Counted from the first letter of the stretch, positions 26,537 to 36,203 are shown. The stretch: DNA of 64,000 nt from Lichenicola sp964248625 (GCA_964248625.1 CAXTZG010000004.1:26964-90963), one strand, 5' to 3'. Numbers and translations: made by a program. Notes: generated by a model not told the origin, from the sequence alone.

Positions 26537-28048
26537 TCAGCCCGCGACAGGTGCCAGCAGGGCCTGCAGGGCGGCCGCGTCGGCCACCACGCGCGGCACC
26601 TTGTTCTGTGCGCCGAGCCTGTCGCGCTGCGCCATCCAGCGCGCAAACCGGCCTGGCGGCAGCAGCCGGATATCCGGATCGCGCAAGCCGAAACCGTTCG
26701 ACCGATGGGCCGCGTAATCCTCGTTCAGGTCTGACAGGGCGGCATCCAGGGCCCGTCCGAACGCAGCCGCCTCCACCGGGCCATCCAGCTCGATTGCGAA
26801 CAGGTGGCCGACACGCCCGTCCTGCTCGTCCGGCGGCACCGGTGCTGCGCTGTATTCGACCACATGGCGTCCGAATGTCCGGGCGGCCTGGCCCATCGCC
26901 TCGTCGAGCTCGGCGCCGATCAGATGCTCGCCCGCCACCGACAGCGACCAGGCGGTGCGCCCGGTGACCAGCAGCCGGGGCGGCTCGCGCGAAACGAGCC
27001 GGACCGTGTCGCCGATCACGTAGGACCACAGGCCCGCATTGGTGGTCAGCACGAGCGCGTACTCCTGCCCCAGCTCGGCATTGGCGATCCAGCGCCGGTC
27101 GGGGCAGGGGGAACCGAGCTCCGCCGGCCGGACGAACTCGAAGAACAGCCCGCGATCCAGCACCAGCCGCAGCCCCTGGCCGTCGCCGCGATCGGCGACC
27201 GCGATGAAGCCTTCGCTCGCCGCATAGACCTCGCGCGTGAGGGCGGCGCTGCCCTCCAGCCAATGGGCGAAGCGGGACCGGTAGGGGGCGAAGCCGACGC
27301 CGCCATGCACCAGCAGCTCGAGGGCGGGGAACATGTCGCACAGGCGGGCGCCCGGCGGACGCAGGGCGGCCGCGGTCTCGAAGAACAGCAGCATCCAGCT
27401 CGCGGTGCCGGACATGCTGGTGACCGGCTGTTCGAGCGCCAGCGGCGCCAGCCGCGCCATCTTGCTCCGCCAGTCGGCGAGGCGGGCGAGGCCGGCCGGC
27501 GGCAGCACGCGGCCGCGCGCCCAGATCGGCGTCCTGAAGGCGGCGATGCCGGACAGGTCGCCCGCCCGGACATCCGGCGCCACCCGCTCCAGCGCCGTGG
27601 TGCCGGCAAGGAACACGGCCCGACCATGAGCCACGCGGCTGTCAGGCCGGGCGACGAAGTGCCAGGCCAGCACGTCGAGCGCGGTGCGGCGGTTGGCGCG
27701 CAGCATGGCGCTGCTGAGCGGGATGCGCTTGGTCGCCGCCTGCGTCGTCCCCGAGGAGTTCGCGAAATAGCGGATGCGCCCGGGCCAGGTGGCGTCCTCG
27801 ACCGACGGAAAGCCGGGCTGCCACCAGTCGCGCCAGAACGCCTCGTAGTCGCGCAGCGGCACGCGCTGCTGATACGCCTCGACGCTGTCGATGCCGCCGA
27901 ATCCGTGCGCTGTCCCGAAACGGGTCCGCGCCGCGCGCGCGATCAGCCGGGACAGCGTGCGGCGCTGCGTCGCGACCGCGTCCTGGCGCGCCAGCGCCGT
28001 CCGGCGCCGCCAGGCCCACAGCTTCAGCGCGGTTGTCGGATCAGGCAG
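26537..28048 (-). CDS. GH3-family acyl-acid amido synthetase-like protein
   Basis: About 503 residues if read from CTG 28048; the nearest standard start, GTG 27862, would remove about 60 family-like residues (ALKLWAWRRRTALARQ, RTRFGTAHGFGGIDSVEAYQ). GH3 enzymes adenylate carboxylic acids and join them to amino acids. Visible landmarks are YFANSSGTTQAATKRIPLS (nucleotide-binding motif 1), VYAASEGFIAV (motif 2), NAGLWSYVIGDTVRL (motif 3) and a C-terminal GQNK-like GAQNKVPRV. It overlaps the 3' end of the penicillin acylase gene and is the last gene of a three-gene minus-strand operon. Substrate unknown. Confidence 0.85.
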   Translation of the reverse strand: MPDPTTALKLWAWRRRTALARQDAVATQRRTLSRLIARAARTRFGTAHGFGGIDSVEAYQQRVPLRDYEAFWRDWWQPGFPSVEDATWPGRIRYFANSSGTTQAATKRIPLSSAMLRANRRTALDVLAWHFVARPDSRVAHGRAVFLAGTTALERVAPDVRAGDLSGIAAFRTPIWARGRVLPPAGLARLADWRSKMARLAPLALEQPVTSMSGTASWMLLFFETAAALRPPGARLCDMFPALELLVHGGVGFAPYRSRFAHWLEGSAALTREVYAASEGFIAVADRGDGQGLRLVLDRGLFFEFVRPAELGSPCPDRRWIANAELGQEYALVLTTNAGLWSYVIGDTVRLVSREPPRLLVTGRTAWSLSVAGEHLIGAELDEAMGQAARTFGRHVVEYSAAPVPPDEQDGRVGHLFAIELDGPVEAAAFGRALDAALSDLNEDYAAHRSNGFGLRDPDIRLLPPGRFARWMAQRDRLGAQNKVPRVVADAAALQALLAPVAG

Positions 28049-30221
28049 GGCGAACCACCGTCACATGCGGCCATTGCCGCGCCGTCTCCACCCGCAGCGG
28101 CAGGGCTATGGTCAGGCCGCCGCGCCACAGCGGCACCTGGTCCACGAAGCTGTCGCTGCCGAGCCAGCCATCCTGGCCGCCGAGCAGCACGACCCGGTTC
28201 GCGTCCGGGTCCGCCATGTCGGCCAGGAAGCGCGCCGAGGCGCCGTAGGTGACGCCGTGCCTGCCGCGCACCGGACCGTGGCCGGTCTTGTTCAGCGTGT
28301 CGTTGCCGCCGGGCGACCCGTAGGCGCCGAACCGGTATCGCCGGCCCAGCAGCGGCACCACGGCGAGATAATGCCGCAGCCGCATCCGGTGCAGCGCGCC
28401 CCAGCGCCCCTGGCGGCGCAGCACGCGCGCCGCCTTGTCCATCGCCGCCGTCGCCAGCGGGCCGAGCACGGCATCGTCGAGGGCCAGCACCTGCTGCGCC
28501 AGCAGCCGTCGCCCGGTCCAGACCGCTGCCAGCGGACGCAGGCTCGCCTGTCCGGGCAGGCGGTGCGCCAGACCGGCCATCAGCGTCTCGAACAGCACGG
28601 CACCCTCCGACATGGTGTCGTAGCCTCCGTCCCAGCCGAGCAGGCGATCGCGCACCGGATGGTCCGGCAGACGCCGGGCGATCGCCCGCACGGTGTCGGT
28701 CCGTCCCTGGATGTCGGTCTGCGTGCGCGCCAGGTCATCGAGATCGAGACGCGCCGATCCGCCCAGCATCGCGCGCAGCCGCTCGACCCGATCGTCAGGC
28801 GAGAAGAAGAAGCCGGCCGGCACGGGACCCGCCGGCGGGGCGTCGTTTGCCGATGCGACCACGCCCGAAGGTGGATCGCGCCGGTCGGGAAACTCCGGCG
28901 TGCGAACCAGATCGTCCCAGGCGACGGCCGCCTCGGGCGGCTGGATGATGTCTGCGGGCGGCGTCACGGACCGGCGCGGCACCGCCAGGGCCTGCAGCTG
29001 GCCGATCCGGCCGTCGGCGGTCGCGTGCAGCATGGTCTGCCCCGGGATGGCGAAGCCGGCCAGCGCCCGGGAGAAGGCGTCGCCGCTGTCGGCGTGCATC
29101 ACGTCCAGCATGGCGCCCAGCTCGTCCGACGGCGCATGGCCGACCCAGCGCAGGGCAAGCGGCGTCGGGTGGCGCAGCATCATGCCGTCGCTGACGATCG
29201 GGCCGTGACGGCTGCGGCGCAGCGTCAGCCTGCGGAGGCCGGCGCCGCGCACGCGCAGGCTGACGATCCGCTGCTCGAGCGCCTCGCCGGACACGTCGAT
29301 CAGGTCGGAGGCGGCGGCGTGCAGGCTGGTGCCGCCCCAGGCGATGTGCCGGTTGCGGCCGATCGCGACGATCGGGAAGCCGGCCGGCATCAGCCCGACC
29401 ACGTTGAGCGTCGGCGCGTGCAGGCCGACCGCGAGCCAGACGTTCGGCAGCGCCACCGACAGATGCGGGTCGGCGGCCAGCATCGCAGCGCCGCTGCTGC
29501 TGCGCCATCCGGCCACGGCGGCGGCGTTGCTGCCGGCGCGGGCCAGCGATCCGGCCAGGATGCTGTCCGGGTTCGGCATGCCGCCTGCCAGCAGGCGAGG
29601 CCAGAGGCTGCGCCAGGCCTCGGCATCGAGCCCGGCCCTGGCCCGGAGCAGCCGCCCATAGACGGCCCAGCTCACGTCGGCGCCGGCGAGCCGGACGTTG
29701 GTGACGAGATCGGGGACGGTCCAGGGCTCGCGGCCGATCCCGAGCAGGCGCATCTCCTCGGGCAGCGTCGGCAGGTGATGCAGGACGTGGTTGACGCCGC
29801 GCACGAAGCCGTCCGTCCAGGCGCGGGTTTCGGGCGACAGCGCGTCGATGATCGCCGGCACGGCGCGACCGAGCTCCAGCAGGCGCAGGGCGCGGTCGGG
29901 CTCCACCCCGAGCGGCCCGATCAGCTCCGACAGCCGGCCCTGTGCCGCGCGACGCATGATCTCCATCTGCGCCAGCCGCAGATGCGCATGCACCATGCCG
30001 AGTCCGACGGCGAGGTCGCTCTCGTTCTCGGCCTCGATGAACGGGATCTGGTGCTCGTTCCAGTGGATCCGCAACGTCGCCTTGACCGGCGCCGTCGCCG
30101 GGAACGCTGCCAGGCGCTGGACGAGGGTGCGCCTCGGCCGCGGGATCAGCATGCCGCGCGCGCCGATCCCGGCGGCGATCGCGGCGCCGAGCAGTTGATC
30201 GCGAATCGTGGCCCCGGTCAT
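28041..30221 (-). CDS. Penicillin acylase family amidohydrolase (Ntn hydrolase)
   Basis: A 726-residue precursor of the S45 Ntn-hydrolase family. It is normally cleaved autocatalytically into alpha and beta chains at a Gly-Ser bond; here that is ARAG-SN with Ser231 as the new N-terminal nucleophile. It is followed by GAAMLAADPHL (the ANDPHL-type motif, 251-254) and later VVASANDAPP. Family members hydrolyse amide bonds of beta-lactams, N-acyl homoserine lactones or related acyl amides. There is no strong signal peptide, though residues 9-22 are hydrophobic. It sits between a dienelactone-hydrolase-like gene (18 bp upstream) and the GH3 gene. Confidence 0.88.
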   Translation of the reverse strand: MTGATIRDQLLGAAIAAGIGARGMLIPRPRRTLVQRLAAFPATAPVKATLRIHWNEHQIPFIEAENESDLAVGLGMVHAHLRLAQMEIMRRAAQGRLSELIGPLGVEPDRALRLLELGRAVPAIIDALSPETRAWTDGFVRGVNHVLHHLPTLPEEMRLLGIGREPWTVPDLVTNVRLAGADVSWAVYGRLLRARAGLDAEAWRSLWPRLLAGGMPNPDSILAGSLARAGSNAAAVAGWRSSSGAAMLAADPHLSVALPNVWLAVGLHAPTLNVVGLMPAGFPIVAIGRNRHIAWGGTSLHAAASDLIDVSGEALEQRIVSLRVRGAGLRRLTLRRSRHGPIVSDGMMLRHPTPLALRWVGHAPSDELGAMLDVMHADSGDAFSRALAGFAIPGQTMLHATADGRIGQLQALAVPRRSVTPPADIIQPPEAAVAWDDLVRTPEFPDRRDPPSGVVASANDAPPAGPVPAGFFFSPDDRVERLRAMLGGSARLDLDDLARTQTDIQGRTDTVRAIARRLPDHPVRDRLLGWDGGYDTMSEGAVLFETLMAGLAHRLPGQASLRPLAAVWTGRRLLAQQVLALDDAVLGPLATAAMDKAARVLRRQGRWGALHRMRLRHYLAVVPLLGRRYRFGAYGSPGGNDTLNKTGHGPVRGRHGVTYGASARFLADMADPDANRVVLLGGQDGWLGSDSFVDQVPLWRGGLTIALPLRVETARQWPHVTVVRPA

Positions 30222-30239
30222 GGCAGGACCATCGCGTCG

Positions 30240-31298
30240 TCAGCCACGCGCCGCGCCGGGACCGTCGAACGCCGCCGACAGGAACCGCAGGAGATCGCGG
30301 TCGGACTGCTCGACCACCGCCTCGTCGCGCCCGACCGGCCAGGGGCGGCTGCCGGTGCAGAAGGCCAGCACGACGCCGCGCATGAGCGGGTCGCTCATGG
30401 CGATCCCGGTGCCGGCGTCATGGACGATGCCGTAACGGTCGACCCTGAAGTCGCAGTCGGCGAGATGGCGGCCGATCAGCCGCGGCGCCAGCTCGCCGTC
30501 CCACTGATGCACCGCGCGGGGATAGTCGATGATGGTGACCGCACTTCCGCCCTGCCGCAGGTCGGTGGCGATCTGCGCGCAACGATCCGGATGGATGAGC
30601 TGGTCCTGGCCGCCATAAAGCATCAGCAGCGGCGCGCCGGTGGTCCGGCTGTCGGCGAAGCGGGCGACGCAGGGAGCGTAAAAGGCGACATGGGCGACGA
30701 AGCGCGGACCGCCCGGCGCCACCCGGTCGGCGACCGCATGGTAGAGCGCGTAGGTGGTCGCCATCCCGCCATAGGAGAAGCCCATCAGGGCGACGTGCGC
30801 GGCGTCGATGTCGGCGCGGGCCGACAGCGCCTGCAGCCCGGCATAGGCGTCGGCATCGAACATCGTTTCGGTGATGTGCAGCGCGCGGCCGATGAACGAG
30901 GTCGCGAGATCGGGGCGCGACGCGTAGGTCTCCACGACGAGAACCGCCACCCCGAGCTCGGCGAGCGGCAGCCCGTAGCGATAGCCGCGCTCCTGGTAGT
31001 TGCCCACCGAGCCGTGCAGCAGCACCACCGCCGGCACCTTGTGGCGGGCCGACGCGCCGGGCGGCAGATACAGCATGGCGCGGACGCGCCGCGCCGGGGC
31101 CCTGCCCAGATCGGACGGCATGAACGGATCGCTGCTCGCCAGCTCGATCTCGACGGGTGCCACGTCGTGCACCGCGTCGGCATCCGGCCATGGCGCGTCC
31201 AGCCCGGCCGCCCGGGCCGGCCAATGCAGGGCCAGCAGGACGATCAGAACCGCACGAAGCCCGCCCGGGACGCGATGCGCGCGCCGGCTCGACGTCAT
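30240..31298 (-). CDS. Exported dienelactone-hydrolase-like alpha/beta hydrolase
   Basis: 352 residues with a signal peptide (VLIVLLALHWPARA, cleaved near residue 31). Oxyanion segment LLHGSVGN, nucleophile GFSYGG (Ser175), Asp232 in GGQDQLIHP and His264 in RAVHQWDGE give a complete triad in dienelactone hydrolase order. It is the first gene of the operon with the penicillin acylase and GH3 enzymes, so a role in taking up or hydrolysing an ester/amide compound in the periplasm is plausible. Confidence 0.82.
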   Translation of the reverse strand: MTSSRRAHRVPGGLRAVLIVLLALHWPARAAGLDAPWPDADAVHDVAPVEIELASSDPFMPSDLGRAPARRVRAMLYLPPGASARHKVPAVVLLHGSVGNYQERGYRYGLPLAELGVAVLVVETYASRPDLATSFIGRALHITETMFDADAYAGLQALSARADIDAAHVALMGFSYGGMATTYALYHAVADRVAPGGPRFVAHVAFYAPCVARFADSRTTGAPLLMLYGGQDQLIHPDRCAQIATDLRQGGSAVTIIDYPRAVHQWDGELAPRLIGRHLADCDFRVDRYGIVHDAGTGIAMSDPLMRGVVLAFCTGSRPWPVGRDEAVVEQSDRDLLRFLSAAFDGPGAARG

Positions 31299-31681
31299 GG
31301 CCGGGTCCGGGCCGGTCCGGCCCGGCGGCCCTGCCGCGAGCAGGTGCGGTTGCCCTCGACGGCTGGCGACGGGCAGCCGCAGGCCGGACGGCGCTGGCGC
31401 AGGTTCCAGCTCTCGCCCGGCCCGTCGCTGTCCGGACGTCTCATGGCATCGGCACTGCCGGCCGAATCGGTGATGGCGACATCCTGCACCGGGTCATGAC
31501 GATCCTCCTCGCGCGGGCTGATGGGAAGGCGCTGCGGCGGAGCGAGGCAACCCACTTCGCTGTGAGGCACAGGCCACGCGGCCGTCCGGAACAGGCCGTC
31601 CCTGGTGCGATGTCGTTGCGGTCGCTAAACTCGGGCGGGGTCCTGACGGCTGACAGGCAGGACGCCCGGAGGCCTGCCGAC
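31299..31681. other. Divergent intergenic region
   Basis: It separates the minus-strand hydrolase operon from the plus-strand discoidin gene. The in-frame plus-strand extension here is Arg/Pro/Ala-rich and looks non-coding. No clear promoter or repeat is recognised. Confidence 0.35.
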
Positions 31682-33223
31682 GTGCCAAACGATCCGACAT
31701 CCGGTTCTGCGCAGGCGGTTCGCGAGCATGACCGCGTGCGCAACGTCATTGCGATCCGGACCCATTACATGACCGCCGACCTGCTCGAGCTGGCGCGGGA
31801 GCTGGCCGCAGACAACCTCTACGAGGTGATCTTCGCGGTGGATGAGCGGAACGCCACTCTGGATACCGCCGAGTTCGCGAAGCTGTCCCTGACGGTCCCG
31901 GTCATTACCGGGTTCGGCCTTTACGTCCAGGACCACATGTTCATGTGGGGTTTCGGCGACTACATCTTCTACCTGCTCCGGCAGATGCGGCCCGAGGTGC
32001 CGTTCCTGTGGCTGGTGGAGAACGACGTCCTCATCAACTTCAGCGACCGGCGGGCGCCGTTCCGGATGCTCGACGCCGTCAGCCAGCACGACCTGCTGGG
32101 AACCTTCGTGGAAAAGGCGAGCCCGGGCTGGTTCTGGAGCCAGAGCGTCGAGGGCCTGTTCGGAGACGTCTATAGCTGCTTCTTCCCGATGATCCGGCTC
32201 TCGGCGCCCGCGGCCGACTACCTGCTCCAGGTACGGCGCGAGCAAAGCCCGCTCTATGACAGGATCGAGCGCTTCCAGGGCAGGCCGCTGCCGAACGACG
32301 AGGCGCTGGTGCCGTCGGCGCTGGTGCATGGCGGCTTCCGGATCGGCGACATCAACCAGGCCGGGCGCCTGTATACGCGAGAGACCTTCGGCTACTACAC
32401 CCTGTTCAACCGCTACGTGCCGCAGCGGCCGGACGACCTGCTGTACCATTCGGCGATGAGCGGCCCGGCCTATGCCGGCAAGGTGGTCCGTCATCCCGCC
32501 ATCGATTGCGCCAGCATGCTGGCGGCCGTCTCGCGCGATCCGGACCTGTCCCTCGACATGATCGCGGAGCATTTCTTCCAGCACCTGCAGACCGAGCTGG
32601 CGCCCTCGGCCGACGATCCCGACCAGCTGCTGGCGCCGGGCTCGGTCGTCTCGGCCATCCTCGCTCATTCCACGGCGCCCGCGGTTCTCGACGGCGTCGC
32701 CGGAGCCCTGGCACGCGGCCTGAAGCCGCAATGCCTCGACCGGCTCAAGCGGCAGCACCGGAGCCATTTCGGCGACAGGCCGGGCCCGTTCCCCAACATC
32801 GCGCTGGGCAGGCCGGCCAGCCAGAGCTCGACCTGCGTCTGGTCGCATCACCAGGATGCCCGCCTCGATGCGGCCGGAGCCAACAACGGCAGGCTTGATG
32901 TCGAGTTCGGCTGCCACACCGACAGCGAGGACGGTCCCTGGTGGCGCGTCGACCTCGAGGCGCCGAGCCTCGTGCATGGCATCCGCATCCAGAACAGGCG
33001 CCAGTTCGAAGGTCGCCTGAACGGGTTCCAGATCCAGTCATCGATGGATGACGTCGCCTGGACGGTGATCCACGCCCAGGCGACGGACAAGGCGGCCGGC
33101 CTGCTGATCCGGATCGACATGCCAGGGCCGGTGCTGGCCCGCTATCTCCGCCTGCTCGTGCCGGGCCGGACCATTCTGCATATCGTCGAGTTCGAGGCCT
33201 ACGGGCATCCGGCCGGGCAATGA
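31682..33223 (+). CDS. Protein with C-terminal F5/8 type C (discoidin) domain
   Basis: 513 residues from GTG 31682, supported by GGAGG nine nt upstream (other candidates are ATG 31610 and ATG 31769). The N-terminal 350 residues (VIAIRTHYMTADLLELAREL, VIFAVDERN, FLWLVENDVLINF, PLPNDEALVPSALVHGGFRI) look like a glycosyltransferase-type or sugar-related domain seen in some bacterial glycan loci, but I cannot name the family. The C-terminal 140 residues are a discoidin carbohydrate-binding module (NIALGRPASQSST, WWRVDLEAPSLVHGIRIQNR, ARYLRLLVPGRTILHIVEFE). It is followed, with ATGA overlap or close spacing, by trmO. Confidence 0.65.
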   Translation: MPNDPTSGSAQAVREHDRVRNVIAIRTHYMTADLLELARELAADNLYEVIFAVDERNATLDTAEFAKLSLTVPVITGFGLYVQDHMFMWGFGDYIFYLLRQMRPEVPFLWLVENDVLINFSDRRAPFRMLDAVSQHDLLGTFVEKASPGWFWSQSVEGLFGDVYSCFFPMIRLSAPAADYLLQVRREQSPLYDRIERFQGRPLPNDEALVPSALVHGGFRIGDINQAGRLYTRETFGYYTLFNRYVPQRPDDLLYHSAMSGPAYAGKVVRHPAIDCASMLAAVSRDPDLSLDMIAEHFFQHLQTELAPSADDPDQLLAPGSVVSAILAHSTAPAVLDGVAGALARGLKPQCLDRLKRQHRSHFGDRPGPFPNIALGRPASQSSTCVWSHHQDARLDAAGANNGRLDVEFGCHTDSEDGPWWRVDLEAPSLVHGIRIQNRRQFEGRLNGFQIQSSMDDVAWTVIHAQATDKAAGLLIRIDMPGPVLARYLRLLVPGRTILHIVEFEAYGHPAGQ

Positions 33224-33252
33224 CCAGGCGGGTGCCGCAGGAGGCCGCAGAT

Positions 33253-33720
33253 ATGACGATCGAGGTGAGCGCGATCGGTCACGTCAACGGCGGCAGGGTC
33301 CTGCCGGAGGATGATGGCTGGGGCGCCAGCCGGGCGCTGATCGAACTGGATGCCAGCCGCTTCACGCCTGCCGCCCTTGCCGGACTGGACAGCTTCAGCC
33401 ACCTCGAGATCGTCTTCGTCTTCGACCGGCTGGCCGATGACGAGATCGTCTGCGAGGCGCGTCATCCGCGCGGCCGGACGGACTGGCCCAGGGTGGGGAT
33501 CTTCGCGCAGCGGGGCAGGAACCGGCCGAACCGGCTGGGCGTCAGCGTCTGCCGCCTCGTCGCCGTCGCCGGCCTGCGTCTGGAGGTCGAAGGGCTGGAC
33601 GCGATCGACGGCACGCAGATCCTGGACATCAAGCCCGTCATGACCGGCTTCCTTCCGCGCGGGGACGTGCGCGAGCCCGGCTGGGCTGTGGAGATCATGG
33701 CGGACTACTGGACGAGCTGA
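33253..33720 (+). CDS. trmO: tRNA (adenine-N6)-methyltransferase TrmO-like (TsaA/YaeB family)
   Basis: 155 residues from ATG 33253, which has AGGAGG seven nt upstream; an earlier ATG at 33220 overlaps the previous stop codon. It is a beta-barrel SAM-dependent enzyme of the UPF0066 family, which N6-methylates t6A37 in some tRNAs. Motifs are HLEIVFVFDRL, GIFAQRGRNRPNRLGVSVCR and LDAIDGTQILDIKPV, all strongly family-specific. The short C-terminus matches the minimal archaeal/bacterial form. Confidence 0.85.
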   Translation: MTIEVSAIGHVNGGRVLPEDDGWGASRALIELDASRFTPAALAGLDSFSHLEIVFVFDRLADDEIVCEARHPRGRTDWPRVGIFAQRGRNRPNRLGVSVCRLVAVAGLRLEVEGLDAIDGTQILDIKPVMTGFLPRGDVREPGWAVEIMADYWTS

Positions 33721-34083
33721 GGTCCCGGTTCGCCCCGGCCGCGAGGAGCGTCGATCCAGCCGCCGGCGGCTAGCGTGCGCCCGTCCTGCCGACGCTGGAC
33801 GCATCAAGGCAGAAGACCTACTCAGGAAGCGGATGCACCCGGTTGCCGGAACATCCGCCGGCTTGATCGGACAGGCGCCACCGGATCGGGACCGCGCCGT
33901 CGCGATGCGGGCCTGGGGGTCGAGGGATTGCAGTGGCCGCGGCTCGGCGGGTGAACTTCTTGTGGCACCCCAGGCTTAAAATCCAGGCATCATCGTCCAG
34001 ACATACAGTACTATCCCGAAGACAGACGGCCATGAGTGTGCGGTTGCGAGCCCATGGTGCCAATCATCCGGAGCCTGGTCCTT
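33721..34083. other. Intergenic region with 14-bp palindrome
   Basis: AGCCGCCGGCGGCT (33758-33771) is a perfect palindrome just after trmO and may be a terminator or protein-binding site. Positions 33950-34060 are somewhat AT-richer and probably contain the promoter of the AsmA gene. No other feature is seen. Confidence 0.4.
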
Positions 34084-36120
34084 ATGCCTACGCCGCCTGC
34101 ATCATCCGAAGCCCCTTTGCCGGCATCCAGGACGCGACGGAGACGCCGCTGGCCGATCGCGCTGGGCATTCTTGTTCTCTGCATCATCGCCCTGATCCTG
34201 CTCTGGCAGTGGGACTGGTTCATCCCGCTCGTCGATCGCCAGGCCTCGGCAGCGCTCGGCCGCAAGGTCACCATCCAGCATCTGCATGTCCGTCTCGGCC
34301 GGGTCACTGGCGTGACGGCCGATGGCGTGCGGGTGGAGAATCCGCCCGGCTTCCCGACCGACCAGCCCTTCGCCACGATCGACCATCTGACCGTCGGGAT
34401 TGGGGTGCTGACCTATATCCGCAGGCACGTGATCGACATTCCGGTGATCAACGTGGATCACCCGGTGGTCAATGCGCTGGCGCATCCCGACGGCACCGCG
34501 AACTGGTCGCTCAAGAGCAGCGACGGAACGAGCAAGACCAGCGCCAGCAAGCCGCCGCGACTCGGCGTCCTGCGCATCGAGGCGGGCAAGGTCCACGTCA
34601 TCGATCCGAAGCTCAAGACCGACATGACCCTGCTGCTGCACACCGAGGGCGAGACGCAGGCCGATGGCGGACGCCTCTTTGCCACCGCCGCCGGCACCTA
34701 TGCGCATGCGCCGATCACCGGCCGCTTCATCGGCGGCGCCCTGCTCGCGCTGCAGGACCGGGCCAAGCCCTATCCGATCGACCTGCACCTGGCCAACGGT
34801 CCCACCAGGGTCTCCCTGGTCGGCGATGTCGAGCAGCCGCTGACATTTGGCGGCGCACGCCTGAAGCTGGTGTTCGAAGGCCCCGACATGGCCCTGCTGC
34901 TTCCCCTGACCGGCGTGCCGATCCCGCACACGCCGCCGTTCAAGGTGACCGGCGGCCTCGACTACCAGAAGAGCCGGATCGTCTTCGACAACTTCCGCGG
35001 CACCGTCGGCTCCAGCGATCTCGGTGGCCGCATCGCCGTTGATCCGAGCGGCAAGGTGCCCGACATCCAGGCCGATCTGTTCTCGACCAAGGTCGACCTG
35101 AACGACCTGGCAGGCTTCATCGGCGCGACGCCCGGAGATGCCAAGACGCCGGGCGCCACGACGGCACAGAAGCAGGAGATCGCGAAATCGGGGAGCTCCG
35201 GCAACATCCTGCCGGACAAGCCGTTCAGCATGCCCAAGGTGCGTGCGGCCAACGTGCACCTGACCTACAAGGGTGCGCGCATCGAGGGCCGCTACATCCC
35301 GCTCGACAACATCGTGGCGACCCTCGACATCCAGGATGGCCGCATCGCTCTGCATCCGCTCGATTTCGCGGTCGGCAAGGGCACCATCGCGTCCAACTTC
35401 GCTCTCGATCCTGTGGGCGACACGCTGCACACCAAGGCACAGGTCACCTTCCGCCATGTCGACCTGTCCCGCATCATGCAGGCGACGCACGCCTTCAAGG
35501 GCGAAGGCATCATCGGCGGCCAGGCGGACCTGACCACAACCGGAAACAGCGTGGCCAGCATGCTCGGCAACGGCAGCGGCGGCGTCACCCTGATCATTTC
35601 CGGCAACGGCGACATCAGCGCCTTGCTGCACGACATCGCCGGGCTCGAGGTCGGCAACGCCGTGCTGTCGGCGATCGGCCTGCCGAGCCGTGCCGAGCTG
35701 CGCTGCTTCGTTGCCGACATGCCGCTCAAGGACGGCATCTTGTCGATGAAGACCTTCCTGCTGCAGACCAGCGAAGCGCGCTCGATCGGCCGCGGCGACA
35801 TCGACCTGCGCAACCAGACGCTGAACTACTCGCTCACCACCCGGTCAACGAACTTCAGCGTGGCCTCCCTGCCAGGTGCCATCGACGTCACCGGCAAGCT
35901 CGGCAGCCCCAGCATCCGGCCGGGTGCCGAGGTGGTGGCGCGTGCCGGTGCGGCAGCCGCCCTCGGTGTGCTGTTCGTCCCGCTTGCCATCCTGCCGACC
36001 ATCCAGTTCGGAGTCGGGGAGGGCGCCTGCAAGGAGGCGCTCACCGAAGCGAAAGCGAACCCGGCTGCGCCCCCGGTCAAGGCGCCCGTGAAAGCGAGCC
36101 TCGTGCGGCATCGCCGCTAG
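34084..36120 (+). CDS. AsmA family protein
   Basis: 678 residues from ATG 34084 (GGAG about 11 nt upstream). A basic stretch (RTRRRRRWP) precedes a single N-terminal transmembrane segment (IALGILVLCIIALILL, about 25-40), leaving a long periplasmic domain. VDRQASAALGRKVTIQHLHV and DHLTVGIGVLTYIRR are the AsmA N-terminal signature. The C-terminal AsmA repeat has SVASMLGNGSGGVTLIISG, LKDGILSMKTFLLQTSEARS and GRGDIDLRNQTLNYSL. AsmA-like proteins are thought to bridge the envelope for phospholipid transport or outer-membrane homeostasis. It appears to be transcribed with or just before the glycosyltransferase at 36204. Confidence 0.88.
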   Translation: MPTPPASSEAPLPASRTRRRRRWPIALGILVLCIIALILLWQWDWFIPLVDRQASAALGRKVTIQHLHVRLGRVTGVTADGVRVENPPGFPTDQPFATIDHLTVGIGVLTYIRRHVIDIPVINVDHPVVNALAHPDGTANWSLKSSDGTSKTSASKPPRLGVLRIEAGKVHVIDPKLKTDMTLLLHTEGETQADGGRLFATAAGTYAHAPITGRFIGGALLALQDRAKPYPIDLHLANGPTRVSLVGDVEQPLTFGGARLKLVFEGPDMALLLPLTGVPIPHTPPFKVTGGLDYQKSRIVFDNFRGTVGSSDLGGRIAVDPSGKVPDIQADLFSTKVDLNDLAGFIGATPGDAKTPGATTAQKQEIAKSGSSGNILPDKPFSMPKVRAANVHLTYKGARIEGRYIPLDNIVATLDIQDGRIALHPLDFAVGKGTIASNFALDPVGDTLHTKAQVTFRHVDLSRIMQATHAFKGEGIIGGQADLTTTGNSVASMLGNGSGGVTLIISGNGDISALLHDIAGLEVGNAVLSAIGLPSRAELRCFVADMPLKDGILSMKTFLLQTSEARSIGRGDIDLRNQTLNYSLTTRSTNFSVASLPGAIDVTGKLGSPSIRPGAEVVARAGAAAALGVLFVPLAILPTIQFGVGEGACKEALTEAKANPAAPPVKAPVKASLVRHRR

Positions 36121-36203
36121 CGGCTGTCGCGCGGGGCGCGGGACGTTCACCAGACGTCTCGCCGGGCACCGGATCTTGCATCGCTCGGCGTCCTGCTGAA
36201 TGT

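Noticed and set aside
27891..31499. A 1202-codon plus-strand frame opposite the acylase operon
   Set aside because: Shadow of the penicillin acylase and hydrolase genes, with Arg/Gln/His-rich composition and no motifs.
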